Notes: generated by a model from the sequence alone, not told the origin. A DNA stretch of 64,000 bases from Pleurocapsa sp. PCC 7319 (GCF_000332195.1 NZ_KB235922.1:62001-126000), one strand, 5' to 3'. Numbered from the stretch's first letter, positions 17,988 to 27,537 are shown. Numbers and translations are program-made.

Positions 17988-18641
17988 ATGACAGATAATA
18001 CTGCCCGCGATCGCTTTCGTGCTGCTTATGAAAATCGGTATACTTGGGATAGTAACTTCCCTGGTTACACCACCAAGTTGGAACTAAAACAAGGGGAGGA
18101 AGTATATACAGCCGAGATTAAAGTTGATAGTGATTTATCCGTAGAAGTCACTGGCATCGAAGACGAAAAAGTATCCGAAAGCGTCTATAACCATATGAGA
18201 GATGTAATTACTCATCGTAAGCGGAATACTTTTGAGAACGCCCACGGAAAAAATACCTTTTCCTTAGGAGAGCAAGATGCTTCCGGTGCAGTTGAAATTT
18301 TGGTAAAAGGAGACTCTATGGGGTCTAACTACAAAATTCGCGGTACCGAAATCTGTCAGGTAAGCCGTGTCATGGGTCCCATGGCATTTGTGATTAATAC
18401 GAACGAAAGTCTTGATACTGGCGAGGGTTATATTTCTACTGGTTATAATGCTGTTTTCCGTGACTCTAAAACCAATGATTTAAAAGCTAAACGGGAATTC
18501 AACGAAAGCTATGAAAAGTTGGGTAACTATTATCTGCCTAAGCATCAGATAATTGAATCTATTGATGCTGACAACGATAAAATTACAACTGAGTTCATTT
18601 TCTCTGAAACTAAGTTGTTAGAACCCGCAACAGTAGCTTAA
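17988..18641 (+). CDS. DUF3386 family protein
   Basis: A 217-residue soluble protein matching the cyanobacterial DUF3386 family: N-terminal MTDNTARDRFRAAYENRYTW, central HRKRNTFENAHGKNTFSLGE and C-terminal YYLPKHQIIESIDADND. The fold looks mainly beta. I use the ATG at 17988 because homology begins there; an in-frame TTG at 17931 would add 19 residues. Function is unknown in the family. It precedes nfu on the same strand with an 84-bp gap. Confidence 0.8.
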   Translation: MTDNTARDRFRAAYENRYTWDSNFPGYTTKLELKQGEEVYTAEIKVDSDLSVEVTGIEDEKVSESVYNHMRDVITHRKRNTFENAHGKNTFSLGEQDASGAVEILVKGDSMGSNYKIRGTEICQVSRVMGPMAFVINTNESLDTGEGYISTGYNAVFRDSKTNDLKAKREFNESYEKLGNYYLPKHQIIESIDADNDKITTEFIFSETKLLEPATVA

Positions 18642-18725
18642 TCAGAGCAATTTGCGAATTACCCCTAATAGGTTAATATCACGCTAGGATCGAGACAATA
18701 ATACAAACAAATCAAGATAATAATT

Positions 18726-18962
18726 ATGGCATTAGCATTAACTCAAGATAACGTAGAAACCGTCCTAGACGAACTACGTCCTTATCTTATGGCTGATGGC
18801 GGTAACGTCGAATTAGCTGAAATTGAAGGTCCAATTGTTAAATTAAAATTGCAAGGGGCTTGTGGTTCTTGCCCCAGTTCAGCAATGACTCTCAAAATGG
18901 GAATCGAACGACGTTTGCGAGAAAAAATTCCTGAAATCGCGGAAGTCGAACAAGTAATGTAG
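18726..18962 (+). CDS. nfu: NifU-like C-terminal domain Fe-S scaffold protein
   Basis: A 78-residue stand-alone Nfu domain, the main Fe-S cluster scaffold/carrier in cyanobacteria. The cluster-binding CxxC is C46-GS-C49 in [19 protein letters not shown], preceded by the usual [13 protein letters not shown]. It delivers 4Fe-4S clusters to targets such as photosystem I. Its stop codon lies only 12 bp from the right tip of a TnpB element, which may have displaced the original terminator. Confidence 0.95.
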   Translation: MALALTQDNVETVLDELRPYLMADGGNVELAEIEGPIVKLKLQGACGSCPSSAMTLKMGIERRLREKIPEIAEVEQVM

Positions 18963-18974
18963 TAATTTAACAGC

Positions 18975-19150
18975 TTGACACTCTCCCGCTAACCCTACGG
19001 GTTTAACGGGAGATTCTTGACTCATCGGCTGCCAACTAGATTGAACAACGAAAGTTGAACTATCCCCGTCGCATCGCCTCCGCAAGCATTTTTTACAGTT
19101 TTACCCTGCTTGACGGTATGCCCTACCGCCAACTCACCACGATGTTGAAT
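18975..19150 (-). ncRNA. Predicted omega-RNA (reRNA) at the TnpB right end
   Basis: In IS605-type elements the guide RNA for TnpB overlaps the 3' end of tnpB and the right-end hairpin and takes its guide from the flank. Here the RNA would run leftward through the tnpB end, the 18983-19012 hairpin and TGTCAA, with a guide beginning about GCTGTTAAATTACTAC (complement of bases just below 18975). This is inferred from family knowledge and the hairpin; the 5' end is a guess. Confidence 0.4.
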
Positions 19151-20272
19151 TACTTTAGCCGAGCAGGTGTCTCTCGACTCAGTGTGTAAACAAGCTGGAT
19201 TAGTACAGACGTGAATACGCTGTCCTAATTCTTTTTTACCAGTGTAAGCATGGCACTTACAACATTCTTGAGACGTGCCATTTTTATCTACTTTAAGATA
19301 AAATTTTCCCTGCTTCGAGGCTACATAAGGTAAGACAGTATTGATAAACCCACCAATACCAGAATCCAGAGATTGTTTGCAGAACAAGCCTTTTGACCAA
19401 GATTTAAAATCAATGTCTTCGACAAAAATATTATCTATATTTTGGGTGACTTGGTGCGCCAATTTAAAATGCCAATCACGTCTAGTATTAGCCACTTTTT
19501 CATGCAGCCTAGCTATTTTGTTTTGTAGCTTTTTCCAGTTATTTGAGCCTTTGGTTTTATGTTTCAATCGTCGCTGGAGCAATTTCAGCTTCCTAGCTTT
19601 ATGGTTTAAAAACCGAGGGCTTTTAATTAACTGCGTCGGAGTTGCCACAAAACTTTCAATCCCTGCATCTAATCCAATACTTTTATCTCCAGGAACAGCA
19701 TCAGGGACAGATTCAGATGACTCAAAATAAATCACTAAATAATAACCACTGGATTTTCTGACAATCTGTAGCTGTTTGGGTGTAAAACCAACTGGGTATG
19801 GTCGAGACTGCCTAATTTTAATCCAGCCAATACTAGGGAGCTTGACCCTACCAGCATCCAAACAAACTGTATTTGGTTTAGGAAATTTAAAGCTTCGATA
19901 CCTGTTGGCATTACGAAACCTGGGAAATCCTCTACTCGGCATTTTGAAAAAATCAATCCATGCTCTATCTAATCTCTTCAATACTTGCTGTAAGCATTGA
20001 GCATTTACCAATTTTAGGTGGGGTAATTTTTTCTTGGCTTCTGTTAACGCCTTTGCTTGAATGTTGTAATTAGGAAAAGGTTTTTCGGCAGGGATTATAT
20101 ATTCACTATTTATCGAGCAACGATCTACCTGACACTTACGAGATTCAATCCAAGCCTTACGTTCAGAATGAGCAAAATTGTAAACGCTTCTACAAATACT
20201 TAAATATTGCTCGAACTGTCTTATTTGGTTTGGTGTCGGCTTAATTTTGTATCGGTATGCGTAGGTAATCAT
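19022..20272 (-). CDS. tnpB: RNA-guided endonuclease TnpB
   Basis: A 416-residue TnpB counted from the ATG at 20272, where the family N-terminus MITYAYRYKIKPTPNQ begins; a longer frame from 20335 runs through the left-end hairpin. The RuvC residues are intact: D202 (IGLDAGIES), E285 (IFVEDIDF) and D368 (ESRDTCSA). The zinc ribbon has C337/C340 and C356/C361. TnpB proteins are omega-RNA-guided nucleases, ancestors of Cas12, that favour retention of IS605-type elements. The frame is unbroken, so it is probably active or recently so. Confidence 0.93.
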   Translation of the reverse strand: MITYAYRYKIKPTPNQIRQFEQYLSICRSVYNFAHSERKAWIESRKCQVDRCSINSEYIIPAEKPFPNYNIQAKALTEAKKKLPHLKLVNAQCLQQVLKRLDRAWIDFFKMPSRGFPRFRNANRYRSFKFPKPNTVCLDAGRVKLPSIGWIKIRQSRPYPVGFTPKQLQIVRKSSGYYLVIYFESSESVPDAVPGDKSIGLDAGIESFVATPTQLIKSPRFLNHKARKLKLLQRRLKHKTKGSNNWKKLQNKIARLHEKVANTRRDWHFKLAHQVTQNIDNIFVEDIDFKSWSKGLFCKQSLDSGIGGFINTVLPYVASKQGKFYLKVDKNGTSQECCKCHAYTGKKELGQRIHVCTNPACLHTESRDTCSAKVIQHRGELAVGHTVKQGKTVKNACGGDATGIVQLSLFNLVGSR

Positions 20273-20371
20273 TGCTGTAAACAGGCGACAGCGGAAGCCC
20301 AAATGCATTCGGGCTTCCGTGCGCCTCGACCTCAAATGATATTATTATGACAATATTTACGATGTGCAACT

Positions 20372-22534
20372 TTATCGTCCAACTCCCTGGATTACTGGGG
20401 TAATTTCATTGCTGTTAAAGGGTCGAGGATTACCTCGCCAATTAAAATCACTAATCCGTAAACTGATGGAACCAATTTCTAATACTGGATTGTAGCGCAG
20501 GGTAACATTATGAGTCCGACGACTATATTCAATCAGATAATCGGTATTAATTTCATCGCTATCATTTAAATCAAGAGAAGTTTGAACTCCCAAACGAATA
20601 GGACCATAAATTTGCTGGGTAACACCTAAGGAAAGAATTTGTCGATCTACCAAGCGATCAAATAAAAAGGGTGACTCATCGCCGCGAATATTTTGTGAGT
20701 AACTTATTTTAAATCCTGTATAGTCAAGCCAAGGACGAGAAAAGTGACCTAGTTGTCCTTGAATGCCGATATCTCCTTGTAAAGATAGTTGATTATCACT
20801 GTTGCTATAAAAACTACCAACCCCCGAAACTCCCGTAAATAATTGTAGGTAAGGCACAACTGGAACAGGTGTATAACGCAATCCTTGGTCTTTGGTGGGG
20901 GGCAATGCCTCTCCCGACCAGAGGGGAAAGGCTTTATTAAGAAAAATTGCTCCTTGGTAGCGAGTTAAGTTAACGCGATCATTATCTCTTGCTGCGCCTA
21001 ATAAATCTTGGCGATCAGTATCTGCATTGATGTTTTGAATTGAGGCCTGATAAGTTAGATTTATCCCAGTATCAGCGATCGCAATATTAGGTGAAGTTAC
21101 CACTGCACCGATACTGTTAAATACGGTCTGAAAACCCAGAGAACCATTGAATAGGCGATCGCGAAAATTATATTCAAGATCGAAGGTATAGGGATTATTT
21201 AGATTACCTACCCTTTGTTCAATTCCTACTTGGGCACGAAAATTATCTTCAAAGTCACCAAAATCAAAACTAGTTAAAGAAAAATCAGCTTCTGCTCTTG
21301 TTCTAGGGGAAAATTCTGTATTAAGCTCGCTTTTAAGACCAAAGACTGCTGGATCGAATACTCCTCCTTCATCTGAGTCACTAAACCGAAAGGTGGTCGG
21401 AAATAAAGCTCGTTCCAAAAAGTATTGGGGAGTAATCTCCCAGTTTACTCGCTCCCCATCAATAATATCAAAGCTCCGTTCAATAAAGAGGCCGCCTCGC
21501 TCGTCGCCGTCAAAACCAATATTGAACAGTCCGGGGCGGCGAGGGCGACCATCAAAGACAAATGAACGGGTTAAAAGGGGGACAGTAAAACTATCATCAA
21601 TTACTAGGCGAGAATTAGTAGTAGTTAATGTATTTGTCAGAGCATCAACCTGTTGAAAAGTTGCTGTCTTGGCTCTTAACTCTAGCTCAGGTGGAGAAAA
21701 CGGATCGTTAGTTAGACGTAAATTTTGTGCTTCCCAGGTTGAAGTTTCAAAATCTACTCGATCTGCTTGAAATCGAATTCGGTTAATATTGCCGCCAGTG
21801 GAGTTATCATCATTCAATAAATTAACATCCCTTGAACTACCTATAGTAGTCCCGATGCCTTCGTTGGCAGTGACTCCTGTTAGGGGTTGATTATTTGTCA
21901 GTCCCTGACTTAAAGTTTGGTCAAAAACCCTTTGTTCGGGTGCTAATTGTTGCTCTAAATCTAAGTCTTGACTTAGACTGGGTTGATAAATTTCTCCCCC
22001 CGCATTAAAAATGACTCCCCGATCAGTAACTAAATAATATTCAAATTTTTCTCCTCGCAGAATTTGTTCCCCTCTTGTCAGCACTACATTCCCCGTGGCT
22101 ACAGCCAGATTGTCCTTGAGATTTATCTCTAGGCGATCGCTAGTCATTACTGATTGAGCAAAGCGCATCACGACATTTCCTTCGGCAGTGATTACTTGTC
22201 TTTGTTCATCGAATTCTTGGCGATCGGCAATGACCTCTACTACTTCAATTTGGTCGATGGGAATCGAGGGATTAAATTCTGATTCATTATTTGCTGGTAT
22301 TTTATATTGTTGAACCTCTCCCTGACGCTCTTGGGTAATGAGATGGGTAGGAGATTTAAACTTAGTTAGGCTAGATAAATTATTTACAGGATTTTGGCGT
22401 GATGGGCGGGAATCATCATCAAAAACCAAGATTGTAGTCCCGTCTAATTTAGGTAACTCTGAGGCTAATAAAGATAGTTGAGATAAAAATGTCCATAACA
22501 ATATTCCAACCCAATACCTCAAAAAACTAACCAT
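20372..22534 (-). CDS. LptD/OstA-like outer-membrane protein (DUF3769)
   Basis: A 720-residue envelope protein. A signal peptide (1-24) and Ser/Asn-rich linker precede an OstA-type N-domain (about 83-180; ADRQEFDEQRQVITAEGNVV, SDRLEINLKDNLAVATGNVV). The rest is beta-barrel-like, with many alternating strands such as TRTRAEADF, YTFDLEYNFRDRLFNGSLGF and THNVTLRYNPVLEI. It is the cyanobacterial LptD counterpart, thought to insert lipopolysaccharide into the outer leaflet. It converges with nfu, the two now separated by the TnpB element. Confidence 0.87.
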   Translation of the reverse strand: MVSFLRYWVGILLWTFLSQLSLLASELPKLDGTTILVFDDDSRPSRQNPVNNLSSLTKFKSPTHLITQERQGEVQQYKIPANNESEFNPSIPIDQIEVVEVIADRQEFDEQRQVITAEGNVVMRFAQSVMTSDRLEINLKDNLAVATGNVVLTRGEQILRGEKFEYYLVTDRGVIFNAGGEIYQPSLSQDLDLEQQLAPEQRVFDQTLSQGLTNNQPLTGVTANEGIGTTIGSSRDVNLLNDDNSTGGNINRIRFQADRVDFETSTWEAQNLRLTNDPFSPPELELRAKTATFQQVDALTNTLTTTNSRLVIDDSFTVPLLTRSFVFDGRPRRPGLFNIGFDGDERGGLFIERSFDIIDGERVNWEITPQYFLERALFPTTFRFSDSDEGGVFDPAVFGLKSELNTEFSPRTRAEADFSLTSFDFGDFEDNFRAQVGIEQRVGNLNNPYTFDLEYNFRDRLFNGSLGFQTVFNSIGAVVTSPNIAIADTGINLTYQASIQNINADTDRQDLLGAARDNDRVNLTRYQGAIFLNKAFPLWSGEALPPTKDQGLRYTPVPVVPYLQLFTGVSGVGSFYSNSDNQLSLQGDIGIQGQLGHFSRPWLDYTGFKISYSQNIRGDESPFLFDRLVDRQILSLGVTQQIYGPIRLGVQTSLDLNDSDEINTDYLIEYSRRTHNVTLRYNPVLEIGSISLRISDFNWRGNPRPFNSNEITPVIQGVGR

Positions 22535-22706
22535 AGACTACTTTCGGCAACAATTCAGTAGTATAACTCTTCCTGCGCTAAAAATTGTCTAAACTCAATC
22601 GATCGAGATTCAACTTTTGGCAACATCTTACTAAAGCGATCGATAATCAAGAAGTACGACCATTTAAAATTTAAGACCTAAAACTATAGGCTCAAACTAA
22701 CAATCT

Positions 22707-24338
22707 GTGAATGTATTTCAAGAAGAACATCTTTTGTTTTCCCCCGCCAATCCAGAAGCTAATGCTATTCCGACAATCTTTGCTTTCCCCAATGAATATA
22801 CCATTGGTATAACTAGCTTAGGTTATCAAATAGTTTGGTCGACTTTAGCAATGCGTTCTGATGTGAATGTCAGTCGTTTATTTACCGACCTCAACGAACC
22901 TCTACCCAGAAATCCTGAACTACTAGGTTTTTCCGTATCTTGGGAATTAGATTATATTAATATTTTCGATTTACTAGAATCTTTAGCCATTCCTCTTCAT
23001 AGCGCTGATAGAGAGAATAATCACCCTCTGGTATTTGGTGGAGGAACTGTTTTAACTGCTAATCCTGAACCACTGGCAGATTTTTTTGATGTCATTCTGC
23101 TAGGAGATGGGGAAGATTTACTCGATAATTTTATTGATGCTTATCAACAGGTTAGAAACGCCGATCGCCAGACTAAATTACGCCAATTAGCACAGATTCC
23201 AGGGGTTTATATTCCCAGCTTATATGCAGTAACTTATCATAACCCTGATGGTGCAATCAAAGCGATCGCACCTATCGCTGAAGATATTCCCAAGCAAGTA
23301 CAAAAACAAACCTATCGTGGCAATACACTTTCTGCCTCTACCGTAGTCACGGAAAAAGCGGCCTGGTCAAATATTTTCATGGTCGAAGTTGTCCGTAGTT
23401 GTCCTGAGATGTGTCGCTTTTGTTTAGCCAGTTATTTAACCCTGCCATTTCGTACTGCTTCTTTATCAGGTTCTCTAATACCTGCGATCCAAAAAGGTTT
23501 ACAAGTTACTAACCGTCTTGGTTTATTAGGAGCATCAGTAACACAACATCCCGAATTTGAAGCAATTTTAGATTATTTATCCCAACCCCAATACCAAGAT
23601 GTCCGTCTTAGTATTGCTTCGGTAAGGACTAACACTGTTACCGAAAAACTGGCTGCTACCCTAGCTAATCGCGATACTCGTTCCATTACCATCGCCGTGG
23701 AGAGTGGTTCAGAAAAAGTAAGACAAATCGTCAACAAAAAGCTAACTAACGAAGAAATCATTCAGGCAGCAATTAATGCTAAAGCTGGAGGCTTAAAGGC
23801 CTTAAAACTTTATGGGATGGTCGGTATTCCCGGAGAATCGATGGCGGATGTAGAAGAAACTGTTGCTATGATGTCAGCTATTAAAAAAGCTGCCCCTGGA
23901 TTACGCTTAACTCTGGGATGCAGTACTTTTGTGCCTAAATCTCATACTCCATTTCAATGGTTTGGGGTTAATTCCGAGGCCAAAAAAAGACTAAAATATC
24001 TGGAGAAAAACCTCAGAAAACAGGGGATTGATTTTCGCCCCGAAAGTTATAACTGGTCAGTTATTCAGGCTTTAATTTCTCGTGGCGATCGCCGATTAGG
24101 TAAATTACTGCAATTAACCAGAGAATATGGAGACTCTGTTGGTAGCTATAAAAGGGCATTTAAACAGTTAAGAGGACAAATTCCCCCACTAGATTACTAT
24201 GTTCACTCTCAATGGGACTGGAACGAGCAAATTCTTCCCTGGCAACATATACAAGGAGCATTACCTCAAAAAACTTTAGTGAAACACTTAAACGATGCTA
24301 TGGCAATTAATAATGAAAAACTAGTAATTAGGAATTAA
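22707..24338 (+). CDS. Radical SAM protein with B12-binding-like N-domain
   Basis: A 543-residue radical SAM enzyme. The N-terminal 180 residues resemble a Rossmann/B12-binding-like domain (LLGFSVSWELDYINIFDLL; VFGGGTVLTANPEP). The 4Fe-4S site is CPEMCRFC (CxxxCxxC, near residue 235), followed by SAM-barrel motifs such as ITIAVESGSEKVRQIVNKKL and KLYGMVGIPGE. It matches the large cyanobacterial/TIGR03960-type radical SAM group, whose reaction is unknown to me. The start is GTG at 22707. Confidence 0.85.
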   Translation: MNVFQEEHLLFSPANPEANAIPTIFAFPNEYTIGITSLGYQIVWSTLAMRSDVNVSRLFTDLNEPLPRNPELLGFSVSWELDYINIFDLLESLAIPLHSADRENNHPLVFGGGTVLTANPEPLADFFDVILLGDGEDLLDNFIDAYQQVRNADRQTKLRQLAQIPGVYIPSLYAVTYHNPDGAIKAIAPIAEDIPKQVQKQTYRGNTLSASTVVTEKAAWSNIFMVEVVRSCPEMCRFCLASYLTLPFRTASLSGSLIPAIQKGLQVTNRLGLLGASVTQHPEFEAILDYLSQPQYQDVRLSIASVRTNTVTEKLAATLANRDTRSITIAVESGSEKVRQIVNKKLTNEEIIQAAINAKAGGLKALKLYGMVGIPGESMADVEETVAMMSAIKKAAPGLRLTLGCSTFVPKSHTPFQWFGVNSEAKKRLKYLEKNLRKQGIDFRPESYNWSVIQALISRGDRRLGKLLQLTREYGDSVGSYKRAFKQLRGQIPPLDYYVHSQWDWNEQILPWQHIQGALPQKTLVKHLNDAMAINNEKLVIRN

Positions 24339-24387
24339 GCTTTTGTTTCAGTTTATTTGTCCCTGGTCAACTATTAAGTAAGAAAAT

Positions 24388-24576
24388 ATGCAAACTACTG
24401 CTGAATATTACTGCGCTTTTTGTGGCGAAACCAATAGTACTTTTGTCGATATTAGTGCAGGAATGCAACAGTCCTATACCGAAGATTGTCAGGTATGTTG
24501 TCGTCCAAACGTTTTATACGTTTATGTTGATGAAGATACTCTAGAGGTTCAAATCAACAGTGACTATGAGGAGTAA
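24388..24576 (+). CDS. CPXCG-motif cysteine-rich small protein
   Basis: A 62-residue zinc-ribbon-like protein: YYCAFCGETN and EDCQVCCRPN give two CxxC pairs about 27 residues apart, then an acidic tail (YVYVDEDTLEVQINSDYEE). This matches the small CPXCG family; the first motif is CAFCG. It is 49 bp after the radical SAM gene and probably in the same transcript. Function unknown. Confidence 0.85.
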   Translation: MQTTAEYYCAFCGETNSTFVDISAGMQQSYTEDCQVCCRPNVLYVYVDEDTLEVQINSDYEE

Positions 24577-24758
24577 ATTTTTGGTACAAGAAGAAATTAA
24601 ATAGTTGATTAAGACAAGATAGACAAGGAAAATAAGTAAAGAAATTGATTCCACTTCGTTTTGAGGAAATCTTAAAAGCATAAAAAATATTGAATTGCCA
24701 ATTTTATTTTTGCGAGAAGTCTAGTAAATACTCAATATTTAGAGATTAATATTTAATT

Positions 24759-25526
24759 ATGGAAAGTTGGCTAATTTTTGGTATTGGTGGCATATTTTCG
24801 GGTATTTTAGCGGGATTACTAGGAATAGGTGGCGGATTTGTAATTGTTTCTTTACTGGTGACATTAGGTTATCCTCCCATTCAAGCTGTGGCAACTAGTA
24901 GCTTTGTCATTATTATGAGTTCGTCTACTGGTAGTTTCTATAATTGGCGCATGGGCTATTTGGATTTGCAAAGAGTGGTTTATCTTGCCTTGCCAGCTAT
25001 AATTACCGCCCAATTAGGGGTTCTTGTGGGGGTAAATATACCAGAATATATTTTATTAACAATATTCAGTATCTTTTTACTGGTAAATCTGTTTTTGATT
25101 AGGCTGCGAAAAAAGTTAGCAGTACAAGAACAACAGTCAACAAAGTTATTTACTCCAATAACAGCCAAGATTACGACAGGAGGAATTGCTGGTTTTTTGT
25201 CGGGTTTATTGGGAATCGGTGGCGGTACAATTATGGTTCCTTTGCAAATGTTACTGCTGAACGAAGAAATTAAAGTAGCAATTCAGACCAGTTTGGGAGT
25301 AATCGTCACAGCGACAATTTCTTCTTGTATAGTTCATGCAACTCAGGGTAATATTTTGTTTTTTCAAGGAATAATGTTGGGTATTGGTGGGATGTTAGGC
25401 AGTCAAGTAGGTACGAGAGTATTACCTAAGTTACCAGATTCGGTGGTCAGGAAAATTTTTAGTTTGTTTATAGTAATGATGGCTGTGCTGAACTTTTGGC
25501 AAGCATGGAAAAGTTATTCGAGTTAA
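24759..25526 (+). CDS. TauE/SafE family transporter (second copy)
   Basis: A 255-residue membrane protein, paralogue of the one at 8949. It shows the two signature repeats AGLLGIGGGFVIVSLLVTLG (about 19-38) and SGLLGIGGGTIMVPLQMLLL (about 147-166) and about eight hydrophobic helices. Unlike the first copy it is a single gene with no catabolic neighbour. The substrate may be sulfite, a sulfonate or another small anion. Confidence 0.87.
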   Translation: MESWLIFGIGGIFSGILAGLLGIGGGFVIVSLLVTLGYPPIQAVATSSFVIIMSSSTGSFYNWRMGYLDLQRVVYLALPAIITAQLGVLVGVNIPEYILLTIFSIFLLVNLFLIRLRKKLAVQEQQSTKLFTPITAKITTGGIAGFLSGLLGIGGGTIMVPLQMLLLNEEIKVAIQTSLGVIVTATISSCIVHATQGNILFFQGIMLGIGGMLGSQVGTRVLPKLPDSVVRKIFSLFIVMMAVLNFWQAWKSYSS

Positions 25527-25553
25527 GTTGAAATTAACCACGCCCTTCGGGCT

Positions 25554-25652
25554 AAAGTAATGAGTAATAAGTAATGAGTAATGAATATAAAAGCCCCAAG
25601 TTGGTCTCAACACATGGGGATTAAGCCTTTGTTACTCATTACTCGTGACTAG
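25554..25652. repeat. Inverted repeat with heptamers and CCCCA hairpin
   Basis: AAGTAATGAGTAATAAGTAA on the left and TTACTCATTACTCGTGACTA on the right are inverted relative to each other and enclose CCCCAAG...CATGGGG. This resembles the heptamer-bearing MITE cores elsewhere in the window but with different ends. It lies just after tauE. Confidence 0.5.
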
Positions 25653-25762
25653 ATTTTGATTTTTATTAAAGATATTTTATTTCAGTTTAAGAGATAGGTT
25701 TTTTAACTTCAGAAAGCATTATGATCGTGGTTAGTAAACAAAACAAATGTTCTAAATTTTTA

Positions 25763-26155
25763 ATGCCGACTACGATTAATACCAATCATTTAAAAGCTAT
25801 AGATGATCAGCTTTCTAAACGTCCGATTGCTCTAGATCCTGGTGGCTATTACATCATTTATGTGGATCGAGAAGCAGAATTAATCTGTGCCAAACACTAT
25901 ACCAATATCATCAACGAAAAAGGTTTGGCAGTAGACCCCAATACAGGAAAGGTAATTGCCTGCGGGGGTGAAAAAGTAGAGCGTGTTGCAGAGACACTCT
26001 ATACAGCTAGAACGGCTAAAGAACTTTGTGTCAAGGTAATTGAAGAACCTCAACCCTGCCCGATTACAATGTTAGATCATGCTGCCTATTTAGGTCGAGA
26101 ATTTACCAGGGCTGAGTATGCTTTAGTTAACGGTACTGAGTATATTCAGGATTAA
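25763..26155 (+). CDS. DUF4346 family protein
   Basis: A 130-residue soluble protein matching DUF4346: ALDPGGYYIIYVDREAELIC, CAKHYTNIINEKGLAVDP, and TMLDHAAYLGREFTRAEYAL at the C-terminus. The ATG at 25763 fits the family start; an upstream ATG at 25721 adds 14 residues. Function unknown; the domain is also found fused to pterin-binding proteins in some organisms (from memory). Its stop overlaps the convergent psb32 stop: TTAA at 26152-26155 serves both genes. Confidence 0.78.
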   Translation: MPTTINTNHLKAIDDQLSKRPIALDPGGYYIIYVDREAELICAKHYTNIINEKGLAVDPNTGKVIACGGEKVERVAETLYTARTAKELCVKVIEEPQPCPITMLDHAAYLGREFTRAEYALVNGTEYIQD

Positions 26156-26883
26156 TTACCAAATCCGACGTACCAATAGTAGGTTGCCATAGGGATAATG
26201 GTAGCAACTATCAAAAAACCTACTACCCAAATAGTTGCACTACCTTGGTCAGTATCTTCCGCTGTGGTAAATGTACCCTCGATTTGAATTTCATCTTCCA
26301 TAACTGGAGGACCTGGATCTTCTTGACCAGAAAGTACAGCTACTAAGCGATCGCCTGCATCAATAAAGGCTTGGTTGTATTTATCCCCTTTGCGGATATT
26401 GTAGCCCACAGTTTCATCAACAATACTGGTAGCAATATCTGCATTGACCAATTCTTGAGCTGATTCTCCAGTGCGGATAGCAACGTTGTTAGTTAAGGTA
26501 TCTAATACCAGTAAAGTTTGGTTAGCTTGGGCTTCAGTACTAGGATACCAATCTTTAAATATTTCCTCTGCTAGACTATCTACAGTTTCTCCATAGTCTA
26601 AGCGACGGATTGCTACCATTCTGATCTCTTGACCCGTTTCGTTAGCAAATTGTTTGAAAGTTTTACTTAGCTTACCTTCGTTAGAAGCACTAATAGCATC
26701 AGCCGTGTCAACCACCCAAACTCTTTCTGCATCAAAATTGGGTAAATCAAATAAGCCAGTAGCGATCGCTGGTGCTGCTAAACAGGAAATCGCCAATACC
26801 ATCAATAAGCTGGAAACAATCCAGGTCTTTAGACGCAGACTAGCCTGTTTAATGGGCATCAGGGATAGTTTATATGGTTTCAT
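26152..26883 (-). CDS. psb32: TPM-domain protein, Psb32 homologue
   Basis: A 243-residue thylakoid/envelope protein with a TPM (DUF477) domain. It has a signal/TM segment (about 18-40), a lumenal TPM domain with VWVVDTADAISASNEGKLSK, NETGQEIRMVAIRRLDYGET and ANQTLLVLDTLTNNVAIRTG, and a C-terminal membrane helix (about 217-237). The layout matches Psb32, linked to protection and repair of photosystem II. It reads leftward, converges with DUF4346 by a 4-bp stop overlap, and lies downstream of psaL on the same strand. Confidence 0.85.
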   Translation of the reverse strand: MKPYKLSLMPIKQASLRLKTWIVSSLLMVLAISCLAAPAIATGLFDLPNFDAERVWVVDTADAISASNEGKLSKTFKQFANETGQEIRMVAIRRLDYGETVDSLAEEIFKDWYPSTEAQANQTLLVLDTLTNNVAIRTGESAQELVNADIATSIVDETVGYNIRKGDKYNQAFIDAGDRLVAVLSGQEDPGPPVMEDEIQIEGTFTTAEDTDQGSATIWVVGFLIVATIIPMATYYWYVGFGN

Positions 26884-26947
26884 GGTGTCTTTCTCAAATA
26901 CTTACTTATTTTATACTTTTAGCTGAATACCTTTATAAATAATAAAG

Positions 26948-26965
26948 CCCAGAGTTCCCTCTGGG
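26948..26965 (-). terminator. Terminator for psaL (leftward)
   Basis: CCCAGAG pairs with CTCTGGG around a 4-nt loop; read leftward it is followed by CTTTATTATTTAT. It lies about 100 bp past the psaL stop and would separate psaL from psb32. Confidence 0.6.
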
Positions 26966-27063
26966 TTGTAATCTATGTGATTATTAGATAAATTTTTTAA
27001 GCTATCTCAAACTTAACCATCCTAGTACTTCAGACAATCTAGAAAAATTAAAATCTAGAAAAA

Positions 27064-27537
27064 TTAAAGACCCATGAGTGATTTGATATCTCCTAAATAA
27101 GCTGAGGAGAGCAAGAAATAAGCGAAGAATGCTCCACCAGTACCGCCAAGAAAGAAACCAGTACCAAATTCGCTCCAGCCTTCTTTAGAGGCAAATGCAG
27201 CAGGAACTTTAGGAGCAGTTAGAGTTTCACTCGGTTTACCACCCATTGCACTAGCATAGAGAGACAAACATAAGGTCAAAATTGCTACCAGACCAATAGA
27301 AGCTAGTAAAGCTGCAATGTCTGCATTTTCAGTGTTACGTAATGGACCTAATACCAGAAAAGGACCGTATAACAAATATCCATGCGCCATTCCTACTTCT
27401 AACCCACGACGAAGTGGTGCTAAACCTTCGCGGTAAGCAGGTAAATTGCGGATTAAAGATGTACTAAAATCAGACGAATTTAGGGGAGTAGCCAAATTTC
27501 CTACTTGAGGATCTCCACCAGATGTGATTGCATCCAT
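27064..27537 (-). CDS. psaL: Photosystem I subunit XI
   Basis: A 157-residue thylakoid protein, normal PsaL length. It holds photosystem I trimers or tetramers together. Typical motifs: GDPQVGNLATPLNSSDFSTS at the N-terminus, LPAYREGLAPLRRGLEVGMA, HGYLLYGPF and the C-terminal GFFLGGTGGAFFAYFLL helix. AAGGAGAAC upstream is a strong ribosome site. It is divergent from psaI with 176 bp between the starts, so both may share a light-responsive control region. Confidence 0.97.
   Translation of the reverse strand: MDAITSGGDPQVGNLATPLNSSDFSTSLIRNLPAYREGLAPLRRGLEVGMAHGYLLYGPFLVLGPLRNTENADIAALLASIGLVAILTLCLSLYASAMGGKPSETLTAPKVPAAFASKEGWSEFGTGFFLGGTGGAFFAYFLLSSAYLGDIKSLMGL

Larger units (their letters stand above)
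18975..20330 (-). mobile_element. Stand-alone TnpB element (IS200/IS605 superfamily), ends approximate
   Basis: A tnpB gene bracketed by subterminal hairpins: the right end has CTCCCG...CGGGAG (18983-19012) followed outward by TGTCAAG (complement strand), a typical IS605-type right tip; the left end has GGAAGCCC...GGGCTTCC (20293-20318). No TnpA is present, so movement would need one in trans. The exact left boundary is uncertain. It sits between nfu and the lptD-like gene. Confidence 0.75.

Noticed and set aside
20273-20335. N-terminal extension of TnpB
   Set aside because: It is translated from the left-end hairpin of the element; the family N-terminus starts at the ATG at 20272.
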